Assembly (NCBI GenBank): GCA_030737835.1
Contig: JAUJYN010000020.1
Coordinates: 496,001 to 560,000 of the forward strand
Reading direction: 5' to 3'
DNA: 64,000 nt
Source of the DNA: Acorus gramineus
Taxonomy: Eukaryota > Streptophyta > Magnoliopsida > Acorales > Acoraceae
This document shows, piece after piece, positions 35,001-47,900 of the stretch (within the stretch, counting starts at the first letter, position 1; each line of letters opens with the position of its first letter). The notes beneath the pieces are model-generated. The model ran no database searches. It saw only the letters and a list, made by a program, of their open reading frames with translations, and had not been told where the DNA came from. A program made the translations under genes and the position numbers.

Positions 35001-38000
35001 TGGTTTACATAGCTGATTTGTCACCTGGGTAATACATGTTTGAGACTCAACAACATTCTCCAACAAACAAGCTGAGCTTTTTTTTATTTTGTGTGTGTGT
35101 GCGTGGAGTTGTTTTTTTTTTATTATTTTTTTTTTGGGGGGGGGGGGCGGTAATGATTCGACGGGTGCCATTTGGACAGGTTTAGCCATGTGACTGGTGG
35201 CTTGTTGATCTCCAGGCTGTTTAAAGTAGTCGTGTCCAGTATCAAATTTCTCAATGTTGTGGCATGTAAGAGAAGACAAAAATGACTAGGACCTGGTGTT
35301 TGTTTCTTTCTCACTCCATTTTTTGGATAGAAATATTGGTGTTTGCTTCTATAAATTTTCTCTGTCATCATTAAGATAGAAACCAAGAAATAATGCTTCA
35401 GACAGCAAAAGAAAAATAAACAGCCTTTAGCACAAAAAAAGCAAGCAATTTCCTTTTTCTTCTTGCTTTTGCAAATGCCTTAACGGCAATTGGCTTGCTA
35501 CAATGCCAGTTAGGTATAGTTATGTTATTCTTTACATAGCACTGCATGCTTGCTACAATGACAGGTTTCAATGATTTAGGGTGGAGTAAATGAAACTAAA
35601 GAATACAAAAATATAAGAAAGTCAGAGGTACAACTGTATTTAAAGCACTGATCTCAATGCTAATGCATTCATATAGAAAACAGATGAAGGTTTAAAATTA
35701 CCATCCAAGCTACTCACAGCTGACAGTGAGAAATGATAGTATCAGAATGGCAGTGTGTTCATTGTCCCAGTTTCATAGGAAAGAACATGAAACAATTTCT
35801 ACCATCTATGGCTCCCATTCATCTTGAAGTTAATTTCATCCATCTGATTAATTCTTATATGTTGTCTAAATAACCGTTGCTCAAATCATATTTTTATCTG
35901 AAGCATCCACATACATTAAATAAGCTTGATCAATCCAACAACTTCTTCCAACTGGTCAATCGTTTAAGTGGAAAAGCTAAATGAAGAGCATAATTAGCAT
36001 ATAGTTTGTACAAGACAGCTTTTTGAAATACCTGATTTACAAAATGCATTTGGGAACTGGAGGGAAAGCAGAAAGTAACTAGGAGATACCTGAGACTGTT
36101 AGTTGATCGATGATTGTCTTTCGGTTATCAGCATTCATTCACCACTTTGCATAATAGAAAAACAACATAATAGGCTAACAAAAGACCTGTATGCAGAAGA
36201 GATGATGGATGCAGGGAGCTTGATGAATTTGCTTCAGAATGTTCTCATCATTTTGTCCAAGGAAGATGACATGGAATAGAGAAGAACAAAATTGAGTTCT
36301 CAGGGAATTCTTTCTACAAAATTTTAGCTCTCAAGACTCAGGGATGACTAATTTGTTTGGCTACAAATTGCATCATAGTAAAATGCACATTAGCTTTCTC
36401 ACCTCTTCAGTAACATTTTGCAAAGAATACTTATTATTCTATTATTCCAATGTCAATGAATGTACTCTTTCCTCTCCTTTCACTATTTAAACTTTGTTGG
36501 ATTTTTTTCAAACCTCTCACTATGAACCTAATTGGAATTTCTGCTGTTTTAAATATGCATTGTCGATGATGGAAGTAATACCAAAAGAAATAAACAAAAC
36601 ACTATCTACCTGCAGGTCCAACGATCTCAGGGCTCCACAGTTCTCCGCAATAGATTTTACCCCAAGACTTGTGATGTCAGAACACCAAATCAAGCTCAAT
36701 TTCTGAAGCTTTGCACAACCTTCAGCAAGAGCTGTCAGACCAGCATCAGACAGACTTAATCGCTCAAAGTCACTGCCTTCAGATTCACTATTTTCAACCG
36801 CGTAATGAATTTCCAATGAGGCATTCGCACGTCTCTTCCTCTGCAATATGGAAATATCACAACAAAATTTAATGCTTGCCACATAAAAAAAAAAAGCAAC
36901 AAGATACTTTAATGGACCTCCCAAATAAGACATCCATTAACATGCTACTGAATGGAAATGGTTCAACAAGAAAACTATTAATGCTGCAGCTGAGTCATCC
37001 AATGGAGCACAGTTGGAAAATGAAATGAATAAATAGACATGCAAGCAGAAAATATATTTCAAGTTATATGTGCTCATGGGGAAATCAGGAAGAAACAAAA
37101 CGATAGCAAGGGCTTGATAAAAGGGGTTTGACAGAATTTCCTTCAATCAACGGATGTTGTACTTTGAAAATGCCTCTTCAAAACTATTTTTTTATCCAGC
37201 ATCTGATGGGGATAAAATGTTCATGGTGAGGCCAGGGGAAAGGAAAGAGAATCCTTATCAGGTACTTTGTACATACTAAATTAACGCTTTCACATTATTA
37301 AGAGGAAAATAATGATGTCATAAGGGCTAAAAGGATAATAAACCTATAAACCATAGTAATTAAAGAAGGAGAGTTCAGAGACAAAATATCATCATAATTG
37401 AGGTGAGTCTTGGGGAAAGCTATAAGCAGCCAACCAAGCCTTGCAGTACTCAACTGTAAAACTGAGCAGATACTGACGTTATCGATCCATGGAATGTAGG
37501 AGATTCCAAACAATTGGAAGTCAACTTAAAAATATCTGCTAACAAAAGAGGGTGATGCATAAACCAAGCCAGGGGCTACCTTGTCTTGAGCAATTTTTAT
37601 TCATACAAGATATAGTATTTATTATAGTTTTCTCTTTTATATATTAAAATAGTGATGATACACACTGTTTTGCAACCACATTAGCAACTTTCATTTTTCC
37701 TAACTAGTATATACTAGTTTATCCTAGTGTATATTTTTTTCTCAAAATGTTATATATACTCAATTCACTCAAGTATATACTTTATTTTTTGTAAAAACAT
37801 ATACTCCACTGGATGAATTATATACCTTAAAAAAATCTCAAACATGTGAGGGTTGCAAATGGGACTGCAATGGAGGTAGTCCCCAGTATTTTCCTTAAAA
37901 TATTTTTTTTCTTGTTATCCTAGAATTTATTTTTTTTTTCTGAAAAAGTTACATATACTCAATTCACTCAAGTATATACTTCGTTTTTGTAGAAATATAT

Positions 38001-40292
38001 ACTCCACTGGACGAATTATATACCTTAAAAAAAATTTCAAACATGTGAGGGTTGCAAATGGGACTGCAAAGGAGGTTGTCCCTGGTACTTTCTTTAATAT
38101 TTTTTTTTTCTTGAGATGGGGGAGGAATTTAAAGAAGAGATCGTCCTCAAACCTAGAAATGGTGTTGTGAATTGGTTTTGGACGGATAGATGACTAAACA
38201 GAGAGTCCCTAGAGACCCTCCTCCCAAATTTCCTTTTGGTGGCATCCAATAAAGATGATGTGGTATGTGATGCCTTCTCTTGTGGCAATAACTCCATTAT
38301 TTGGAGTCCCAGGAGAAACCTCAATGAGGTAGAGGATGATGAATTCATTCTTTCTTGCAAAACTACATTAGGTGGCCACTTTAGAGTTAGAGGATGAAGA
38401 TACCGTTATATGGTTGTGCTCTCTCAACAAAGATTTTTCCTTGAAATCTTTGTACACGCAGCTCCATTGGTATCCGTCAAGAGAGATACCCTCCACAAGT
38501 TTTACTAGACAAATTTGGGTGTCTTCCGCACCCTTAAAAGTTTGTTGCTTAATGTGATTCCTAACTCTTGATGAACTCCTTGTAAAAGGGAAGTGTGTAA
38601 GACAGGCGAAAGATGGGAATATAGTGTAAGAACTTTGTGGCATAGAGGAGACTTGTGATCATCTCTTTTTTGGTTGCCTCTATAACTCAAGTATGTGGGT
38701 GAAAGTGGGTGAGGCACTTGGGAACCTTGTACGTCCTCTAGTGTTGATGGCATGTGGGTTCTCTTCCAAATAAGGTTCAAGAGGGGATAGAAGCAAACAT
38801 GCAAAGTTTGTCAGCATCCTCCCTCATGCCATATGTTGGAGCTTATAGCTTGCACAGAATGAAGAAATTTTCCAAAACAAAAGAATATACAATGAAAACA
38901 TTTAGGAGACCATCAATGAGACATTTCAAGCTTGGGACTTTTGCTCTTACTAGGAGAATAAACTAGTTCTTTATGCAAGTTGATTGATTTTTTTACCTGG
39001 TTTCTAGCATCACGTGTGAGTCTTGGAAGTTGGGGTAGGGGTACTAGTTTCTTTCTATTGTTGTTGTAAATCCATTTTGTCCTTTTTATCTTCTTTTTTG
39101 GTTCTCGTCTCCATTGTACAACGGACTTTTATTTTCATTCAATTTAATCAGGGGTGTCCCAAATTTCATTAAAAAATAATAGGCTTCTCACCCTATTGAC
39201 AATGGCAAAGGAACTTTTGAATGATTCTTCTAATTGAAAATCAACTGAACGAGATTGTATCATTATAAGAGTTTGATGCAACGCATATGTGTAGATTCAA
39301 TGTCAATGCAGGATAACAGACCATTTCCATCTGTCTCAAAGATCATTATGTTCATCATCTCATTCTTAAAGTGTATATCAACTAATATTGAGATAATTGT
39401 AAAACATTTCATTTTCAATGACAATCTTTATAATTCTCAAGTTTCCTAACCCTCCCCTGGTGATCCACCTGCTGGATTCTTCAATGTAGGGAATAAGTAT
39501 TATATTCCCTGGTGAGTTTGAGGGAGGGTTTTGCAACAGTATGTATTGCTATTAATAACAGACAGTAATTTCTTCTATAACAAATTGTCACTTTCATATA
39601 TAAGAGCCTAGTAAAGTTACTTTTATGGATTGCACCGGTAAGGAGAGAGCTAGAATGCAATTCCACCGCTTTTTCTGCCCCAAATATTCATTTGTGCTTA
39701 GAAAAAGGGAGGGTGTTGACAAGCAAATGCCAATCAACTAGTAGGAAAAAATCACACAAAACTACCCGAATAATCTTGGCGTCATCCAATTCATATCCAA
39801 TCCAACATCCAATTCATCTTCCAAAAATAAATTAAACCATTTCAATCACTCTATCAGATAAATGATAAATCATGAATCAACATATCCTTCCGAGGGAAGA
39901 AACTAGGTCACACATCAAAATATACTTATAAGCTCCCCTATAAAGAACAACTGAGTGAGAAAACAAAAACAAACGAAACTTACCCGGACGACGCTAAGAC
40001 GGAGGGGGTAGGTGGAGCGGGCGGGGGAGACGGGGAGGCGCTCGTCGATGAAGACGTTGCGGAGGCCATGGAAGCGGCCGATTAGGAGAGACACGGAGGC
40101 GTCGGCATCCCCGGAGGCCCCGATCTTGATGGTGCGCCGCGTGGCCCTCTCGATGCGCAACCATCGGCGGCACACAAGCGAGCAAGCGTCGCAGCTTTGC
40201 TTGTCCCCGTCGAAGCGCCCTATGATGTCTGCGATGAGCTCGTCCGGGAGGGTTGCGTTGATCAGGTCGCTCCGACGGCCCCTCATGTTCAT
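29084..40292 (-). CDS. FBL4: F-box/LRR-repeat protein 4-like (FBL4), complete, 8 exons
   Basis: This is the substrate receptor of an SCF (Skp1-Cullin-F-box) ubiquitin ligase. Exons on the minus strand: 40292-39984, 36840-36610, 34814-34408, 34097-33912, 31677-31485, 31067-30991, 30467-30317, 29380-29084. They total 1851 nt and encode 616 aa; Arabidopsis FBL4 (At4g15475) is about 610 aa. All phases close. The F-box is at about residues 10-50 (LPDELIADIIGRF, DACSLVCRRWLRIER). A run of leucine-rich repeats follows to the C-terminus, for example KLEDLNLRFCEGVTDRGL, ELALLYCQRIGNSGL, KKLHIRRCYE and SLQYLNVSGCHQIGD. The end KKVLVEKWKVS to SYLCIDL is diagnostic for this orthologue group. The start could instead be the second ATG (40286, giving MRG as in Arabidopsis). 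Residues 90-125 between F-box and repeats are variable and basic. Confidence 0.94.
29895..30025 (+). mobile_element. Probable tRNA-derived SINE with A/TAA tail
   Basis: A GGAGCAATGGTAAA block (A-box-like) is followed about 40 bp later by GGGTACAAATCG (B-box-like). A CCGAGCCCCGG segment then leads into an A-run and TAATAATAAT near 30000-30020. This layout fits decayed plant tRNA-SINEs. It lies in FBL4 intron 7. Confidence 0.45.
32500..33140. other. GC-rich island of unknown origin in FBL4 intron 4
   Basis: This stretch is clearly more GC-rich and less repetitive than the surrounding intron, with short ORFs on both strands (for example minus 33202-32927 and 32914-32621). I recognise no domain. 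It may be a captured gene fragment or an unclassified element. Confidence 0.4.
35088..35148. repeat. GT microsatellite followed by T and G runs
   Basis: A short GTGTGTGTGTG run, then T-runs, then 12 G residues (35136-35147), in FBL4 intron 2. Low complexity. Confidence 0.7.
37721..38110. repeat. Two-copy direct repeat, about 199-bp spacing
   Basis: Both copies contain CAATTCACTCAAGTATATAC (37761 and 37960), then ATATACTCCACTGGA, then CAAACATGTGAGGGTTGCAA. They differ at scattered sites. A related piece lies near 25930-26045. This is a MITE-like dispersed repeat in FBL4 intron 1. Confidence 0.75.
38105..38790 (+). mobile_element. LINE remnant, zf-RVT region
   Basis: Frameshifted translations resemble the C-terminal zinc-binding region after LINE reverse transcriptase: an IIWSPRR-type block, then CDHLFFGCLYNSSMWV in a broken frame near 38650-38700. 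There are many stops. It lies in FBL4 intron 1, antisense to the gene. Confidence 0.55.
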
Positions 40293-40950
40293 AGAGATGG
40301 AGAGATGAGGATAGACGGGTTGAAGATCTGCGATGAGAAAGGGTTGAAGGAAGGGAAGGAGAATATGATGTGCTTAGGAGATCAGGAAAACGGAAAGGGT
40401 AGAGGAAGAGTGGGGGAATCCACGTGTGAGAGGGAATTGTCGTGAATAGAGGAAGGAAGGTATTTCGTTGGCACGGATGAATTTGTCTTTATGACTGTTT
40501 ATAAGGAATTCAATGTATACATAATTATATGATGATGGAATATTATGATAATATTTCATTAAGTTTGGATGAAAATTTAATTCAGAGATGATAATTAGGT
40601 TTTTTGTGAGTTTTCAGATACTCGTACGTCTCTCCCAATTTTAATAGGGACTTATATGGGTTTTCTCATGTTTGTAGGGACTTAGATGTCTTTAACCCTA
40701 TTAAATTTTGGTTGAATTCTCTTCCCCTTTCAGATTTATTTAATTTTTTTATTAATAATTAAATACATAGAGCTTTTATTATATATAAGGATTTTCTAAC
40801 AATTATAATATAATATATGTAGGTATATTATATAATTATATAAAATGAAGTTGCATATATTAAATTTAGACATATAATCATGTAATTGATTGTGAAGAAT
40901 GTTAAAGGGTAAATACGAATAAATGTATAGAATTAAAATAAATATATAAA
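40293..40950. promoter_or_regulatory. 5' flank of FBL4 in a divergent promoter
   Basis: The region between the FBL4 ATG (minus, 40292) and the Tim44-like ATG (plus, 41952) is 1659 bp, a head-to-head arrangement. The part next to FBL4 is a GA-rich leader (40293-40460) and then AT-rich DNA. No specific element is claimed. Confidence 0.45.
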
Positions 40951-41262
40951 TTAAATACATTAAACACATTATATAGGGTATTTGATTTCAAAGAATTTGA
41001 AAGGGTAAATATGTCTAATAAAATATCATTTATGAATGGATTTTCTTGAATTGGTAAGGGTAACATGTCCTATGAATGTTTTTCATGGATTGATGCTTAA
41101 ATTAAATACATTAAAAATATTATATAGGGTATTTGATTTCATGGAATTTGAAAGGGCAAATATGTATGATTAAATATCATTTGGGGTAGGAATGGATTTT
41201 TATAAATTGGTAAGGGTAAACATGTTCAATGAATATTTTTCATGGATTGATACTTTTATAGG
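40951..41262. repeat. Two-copy tandem repeat, 151-bp period
   Basis: TTAAATACATTAAA, TATAGGGTATTTGATTTCA, GAATTTGAAAGGG and TTTTTCATGGATTGAT recur in the same order starting at 40951 and 41102, with a weaker partial copy at about 40840-40950. It lies in the divergent promoter region. Confidence 0.8.
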
Positions 41263-41419
41263 TAGCATAGAATATAGATATAGATATAGATGTATGTATA
41301 ATATGATATATTACATCACACGGATAAATTGGTTGAAATTTTTATTTTAAATATTTTTTTTTATTTACACGCACGATTGTATTTTATTTTGAAACATATA
41401 AAAAAGATGGTGTTACAAC

Positions 41420-41727
41420 AGGGACCGGATCCAGTCGAGACTGGATCCAATCAGTTCGATCAGTACCGAATTGGACGATGTGAAAATCGAACTGCATCAC
41501 TTATAAATCGAACTGTACAATCAATTGTTGGATATATATTTCACTCTCTTATTGGATCTAATTAAATATTAAAAAAAATATGAATTTTTAAGTATCATCA
41601 GTATTCAATAAAAGAGTAAAATATATATCCAATAATTAATTGTGTAGTTCAATTTATATGTAGTGTAATTTAATTTTCACGTGTCGTCTAATTTGATACT
41701 GACCTAAATTGACTGGATCAGTCAGGC
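41420..41727. mobile_element. Hairpin MITE with 8-bp target-site duplication (hAT-like)
   Basis: The 8-bp direct repeat GTTACAAC flanks the element at 41412-41419 and 41728-41735. The two halves are an imperfect inverted repeat over most of the length. GATCCAGTC near each end, AATTGGACGA against AATTAGACGA, and GTTGGATATATATTTCACTC against ATTGGATATATATTTTACTC all pair across the centre near 41570. An 8-bp duplication is typical of hAT transposons. It ends about 216 bp upstream of the Tim44-like ATG. Confidence 0.75.
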
Positions 41728-41811
41728 GTTACAACGCCCCTGGAAAATAAAGCGCGCTCTCATCTTCGACAATGGGGAATGAATGGCGGCTGGAAAGTGG
41801 AAACACATCAA

Positions 41812-41819
41812 AAACCCTA
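41812..41819 (+). promoter_or_regulatory. Telo-box (AAACCCTA)
   Basis: AAACCCTA lies about 133 bp upstream of the Tim44-like ATG. Telo-boxes are common near plant genes for translation and mitochondrial biogenesis, which fits this gene. The short motif can occur by chance. Confidence 0.4.
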
Positions 41820-41951
41820 CCTTGCATGTTTCCGTACCAATTGCTTTAAAATACTCTCTCGTACCGTTTCAATAATACCGAAATCAAACGTTTGTGAAGC
41901 TCAAATAATCCAAAATCCCACTTTCCATCACAATATATAAAAATCGTCGAA

Positions 41952-44900
41952 ATGGCTCTGATGCGATTACAGGCAGGTCGACACATTTGTCAATCCTCAC
42001 AGAATCGAGGGTTCATATCGATGTAAATTCGAAAATCAACCAAGTTTCGTTTTTTATTCAAATTTCCGTCTCAGATGTATTTTGAATCCCTCTCTCTCTT
42101 CCACTTAAACTGTTCAGTTACGGGAGCTGTAGAAGTTACTCGGATTATTCTATGAATGGTATGCTCGCTTGTTCTTGTTTTACTTCTCTGAAATTGTCAT
42201 TGCTTTTGAATGGTTTATATTTTGAATTGATTGATTGCAGGGTTCAGTCGGCGAGGCATCTTTGGTCAGGGCATTGAGAATGCGCTGCCATATGGTTCTG
42301 CAAAGGCATGTAATTTACATGGGAAGATCCCAATTTCGTGCAAAATTATTCCCAATTTAATCAGGATTTGATTATAGTATTGTTGTTTTGAATGAATTGT
42401 GTTAAATTTTTAGGTCACTGAGTTGAAATGTTTATTAACTGAGACAAGGTCGATGTCGACAAGAGTGAAAGCGCCTCCTCAAGTGCGACCGGTGGATACA
42501 TGTTCCTATTATATTTGTTATGTTCACTTGTTCAGCTTTTCACATTAATTGGTGTCTTCTTTTTTGGTTATTTTGTATTTCCAAGATTCCAGTTATGTAG
42601 AATTAAGGCCGTCAATGTCCTCTGTGCCATTACTTTCATGTTTTCAATGTGATGAAGGTTCACCTAGTTCTTCTGAGTTGTTTGGTGACCCTTTCTTTTT
42701 ACTGTGATTTATTCTTAATATGTTGTGAAGTTGTTTTAGAAAAAAGTCTGAATGGGGAGGAATTCATCAAGTTGGATGATCCCTTTGTTTTGGGAAGAGG
42801 GCTTTCTCCTATGTGGAAGATTTCTATATAACTTTTTTTTTTCTTGAAAGTTGACAATTGGCATGATACTGGTTAAAAAAAGAAGTCCAAAGCCATGAAT
42901 GAAACATATTGAGGCCACAAGGATAAAGGGAAAAGGGGAATGCAAGAAGACAAGACGTCTACAAAGCCAAACCCCTTCAGATCTTTTTTTTTTGAACAAA
43001 AATATTGGTCTTTTGGGAATTGAAAAAAGCAAGTAGTACATAGCCCAAAGCAAATAAGGCAACAATATAATCAGGAAAACATCAAAATTAGGGAGAAGCT
43101 GAGTAGAGAAGCTGTCAACCCCTCACCTCCCCCACCCCCCCTCCACCTTAGCATTCTACTCCTCAATCACAAGCCTAACCCTCTCAAACTTGAACCTAGA
43201 AGCATCCACACAACGTCGCCTCCAATCCGATGTGAACCTCTCCACCGAGTCCCACACAATTTCGAAATGAAAAGATAGCTCTCCCTTGAACATGGTGTCG
43301 TTTCTAGGGAGCCAAATTGCCATACCATCGCTGTTTCTAGGAAACAAAGAATAATTTATATAACAAGTTAATAACACTATGATTATAGCAAATACATATG
43401 TTGACTGACTTGAGAAATTTTAGATAGGTGAACATTCCCCATCCAAAAGATAAGACAACTTTGGTGCCACTTCAACTAATATCAACTTGTTTTGGTGTCA
43501 GTGATGCACCTGTGCAAGATATTAAGATGTGATTTTTGTATTTTCAAAATTGGACATGTGAACTGATCTTTGTTATATGCTATAAAATTGCAAGCATGTA
43601 TCTGTCTTAAGGTACAAGACAATTATATTCATAAGTTCAATGAATTGTTAGGAATTTGATTATGAAAAAGTAACATTTTATGTCACCGTGGTGCATAACT
43701 ATCAGGTTTCTTGTATAGGTCATTTGATATGTCTTTTATCACACTCTTTGTTAACAAATTAATCCATCTTCTAGAAAGACAAAAAATGGATAGTAATGGT
43801 GGTATAAACACCGTGAACTTTTCAATAAAATTATATATTTCTCTCAAATATGATGAAAAACGGAGTTAATGACACTAGGAGGAGCAACAATGGCTTCTAA
43901 TGACTTCTAGAGTGAGGGAGATGCATTGCATTTTGAATGGTGATTCCAATATGCATCGTGTGTTTTGGAGTATTAAGATCACGCGCAACAAACACATATT
44001 CCAACAGAAGAAGATGTACTTGGAAAACACATGGATGACAATCTCTTCACTCCTTAGATCATGGATCATTATGTATTAGGTGTGGAGACACCACAATCTA
44101 TCATGGGCAATTCATGGTTCGGGGGTGATGGGGCTAGTCATGAAGCAAGTCTTTCCTTTCAGAAGAACCCTCCTTCTTCCCTTACTCCCTTCTTTTCATT
44201 TAGCCTTTTATGGAGATCCCTTGTCTCCTTTTGGCTCAAGGGAACTCTTTAATAAAATGTTCCCATCTCTTCTTAAAAATTCCATTCATTATCCAGTCTT
44301 GCGTGTTTTGTTCAAGTGCATTTTGTATAGGCAATTTTTTGTCAAAAAAATACGTAATTAACAGCTCAAGTCAATGGCTGTACTTTGTAACTGTTCATTG
44401 AAGATCTCAACTATTAAACACCAAAAATAGAACTCTTGAAAATATCTGGATTAAAATATCTTTTTAAACTATGTAAGTCATTTTTTAATGCAATTCCTTG
44501 GGCATTTCTTTTTTGAAAATAAAATTGGTTTAGAATCATGTTAGAAAATTTGTTTTTCACAATTTTCCCTTTTGGCGAGCGGGTATAATGTTTGGATTCC
44601 TCGTCACAAAAAAATGGGTTCATTTTGGTCAAGAGCAGGTTTGCAGTAGAAAAAAGAAGGCAGGCATAAAGATCATAAATTTGGAGGATATGAACAATGT
44701 CTTCTATGTAAATGGCATTGGAGAAGATTGATTGTATGAGAGCAGGTTTGCAGTAGAAAAAAGAAGGGAGGCATAAAGATCATAAATTTGGAGGATATGA
44801 ACAATGCCTTCTATGTAAATGGCATTGGAGAAGATTGATTGTATGAGAATTGATGTGGTGCATAGTTATGGAGGCAAGGTACTTTAAATTGTTGCTTCTG

Positions 44901-47900
44901 GATGACATATCCATTGGTTGCACGCAAGCTCTCCAATTTTGAAAGTTGGAAAGTTATAACATGTCTGTTTGAGACTCTTCAAGATGTAATCAGATGGAAA
45001 GTTGGAGACGGGGAAAAAGTGGGGTTCAGATGAGATATCATTCTCCATCGGTTGAACGCAAGCTCTCAAAAAATTTTGAAACTTGGAAAGTTATAACATG
45101 TCTGTTTGAGACTCTTCAAGATGTAATCAGATGGAAAGTTGGAGACTGGGAAAAAGTGGGGTTCGGGATGGATTTTTGGTTTGATGATCTACTTAGGCTG
45201 AAATTCCCAAGGCTATTCAACATTGCAGAGAATACAACTGGGTTTGTCATGGATTTCTGGTAAGGGCTGATAATGGAAAGTGATGAGAAGAAATTTGCGG
45301 GAATACAAGCTTGCAGATTTTATGTTGTTGACCTAGATAGTGCTCACATTCCAATTGAACAACGAAGAAAGTGTCATTGTGATTGGAATACCCAATCCAA
45401 AATAGGGGTTCAAAGTTAATTCCTACTATGGTTGGCTTAGAAGAGAGACTCCATCATATGCTGGAGTTGCAGTAAAATGCAAGGAAGTTTGGGGTATAAA
45501 AATCCTCTGGAAGTTCAAGGTTTCATGTGCCTGGTCCATCAGAAAGACTATCAAAAGACTGTCTAGAGCGAAAAGGAATCAACAATTTGCGTGCTTTGTG
45601 GGTCTGCCAATGAGGCAGTGGATCATGTTTTTTGCATTTTTCTTTTGACCAAACTTCTGTGGGACAAATTGGGACAGGTGGGCAGTGGTCGGAAATGTGA
45701 AAAAGAAAGAGGACACGAGTGATAAGGCTAAGTTGACACAAATTCTAGTCCCAGCAGGCGGCTGGGTAGTGTGTTGATACAAGGAATTATTATGTGGTAT
45801 TTGAAGGTCCACACCCATAATTTGAAAATGTTAGGAAAGCACTATTAAACTCATCAAAGGTTGGGCAACGTATCGTGTAGGGAGGATGGTGGCATCATTG
45901 GGGTAACATTGGTGCTGTAGTTACTAGTTTGCTTCTCTTTTGATTAGTAGTACTCTCTTCTACTGGTTGTTTTTTTATTCCCTTTCTTTATTTCTCTGGA
46001 ATTGCATCCCAAATTTATTGAGTGGAATTTGATAGTGGGATCCCTACCTATTTCTTCCCCCAAAAAATATATATAGGTATAACGGTTAACATGGAAGTAA
46101 TTGGAAGAAGGTTCCTGTTGGGTGAAAATGGAGATAAGGAAGGATTGGTGTTCAATCATCAATTGGGAGTCCTTTAGTTGTAGAAAGCTAAAAGGAGGTT
46201 ATGGGGTTTTAAAATCTCCAGCATATAAATCTGACCTTAACTTTGAAATGGTAGTGGATCTTATTAAAGAAACTTATTGCCTTTTATATTAGAGTGATCA
46301 ATGCAAGATTTTACCGCAAGAAATTGGAAATCAATCTGGGCATAAGCTGACTGGACTTCTGTCTGGAATAAAAGATTTTTCTTGAGAAATGTTCCACTTA
46401 TATGGGACCTGGCCTGCCTCTCTTGCTGAGTGAGGCTGGGATGGAGGATCATGACTGGCTGTTGGAGGGAGTCCATTTCCTGTTTGCTGTTGGCTAGGTG
46501 GTTATGTGTTTTTTTTTTTTTTTTGAAAGAAAGATACGAGTGTCATATTAAAAAGAAACCCCTGGATAAAAGGAAAGATAGGTGATTATGTATTAAACCA
46601 AAGGTATCAAAGTTCTACTGTTTTACCACACTTTTTTTCCCTTTCTATATAGATCATGATTTTTTTTTTCACATCAATAACATTAATCCTGGAGCTGACT
46701 TTACATGGATTACGTGTTATTTTGTTACGTGTTTATTTTTTTTCGAGTTCTCGTCATGTAAAGAAACCAAATATCCTTAAGAATTTGAAAGGTTCAAGAC
46801 ACTAATGACTCACATGTCATATATTTTCAAGCAAATAATCTGTAAATAATAGTAAAAATGATCTTATGTTGCAGGGTGGTTTACAACTGGCAATATTTAG
46901 CCCTGGCATGATCTATGATCCATATAAACCTCGTGAACCCATCTCATTTTTGCGGAGGTCAGCATTTCTTTCGTTTCTTTATTGTTTATGTTGTATTGAA
47001 TACATAGATAATTGAAAGCTTGTTCTTTGACAAATACTTCACGATTTATTATAGGATCCTATCATGATGAATGACCCCCTAATTTTTGAGATCGTATATG
47101 CTGGAAGAATTGAAAAGAAAGGAAAAGGAATAATTGATATGTTATCAATACTTGTTGATGTGTACTTGCTTTATATTGTATAAAGTTGATGTCAACAGAA
47201 TGAATAATCAGCGAGATTATGTTTGAGTCCTTGGAAGAAATTTCAGAAAAAACCCCTTTCCGAGAAAGATCAGACAGACTAGTGGTTCCACGGGTCAATA
47301 GCCTCAATGAATCACGCCATGTACACTTGTATTTTTTAAAAAATTTATTGTAATCTTCTTTACTCGGATCTTACAATACCTTCTTTGTGAAATCTCGTCA
47401 AATAATCATGACTGCAAACCAAAATTAAACTGAGGATGTCAACCTAATGTGGAATTATTCTAATTAGTCAATCAACTCTCATGGTTCTAGAAATACAATG
47501 TGCATTAGAGAGAAGAGTTATGCTGCTGATGAATAATTAAAACACATTGAAAGGTTAGACATAAATGTTTGTTTTCTTCGGGTGAGAGTAAAGGCTAAGC
47601 CTTATAATAGCAGGTTTTATAAATTTTATCAAATTCACTTGCACTGGTTTCTCCATGCTGTGGTTTAACCAAATGAGCCCACTTTATTGCTTTTATTTTC
47701 TTATATTAGATGTAGACGATGATTGTTACCTGTGTCTTGGTCATTAGATGTTTTACACCTAGTGGTTGGAGGAGAACAAAAGAAGACATCATTGTAGAGG
47801 TATGGTGTTATTTACGTGTTTGTGTAGCAAATAGGAGGTGCTTAAGTGAACTAAAAATTTGCTTTACCTCACCATTCATGGAATATATCATTGCTTGAAT

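Noticed and set aside
42022..42024. Reading exon 1 of the Tim44-like gene through to the TAA just after 42022
   Set aside because: A 24-residue protein is unlikely; the GTAAAT donor at 42023 joins in phase to the next exon and continues the conserved protein.
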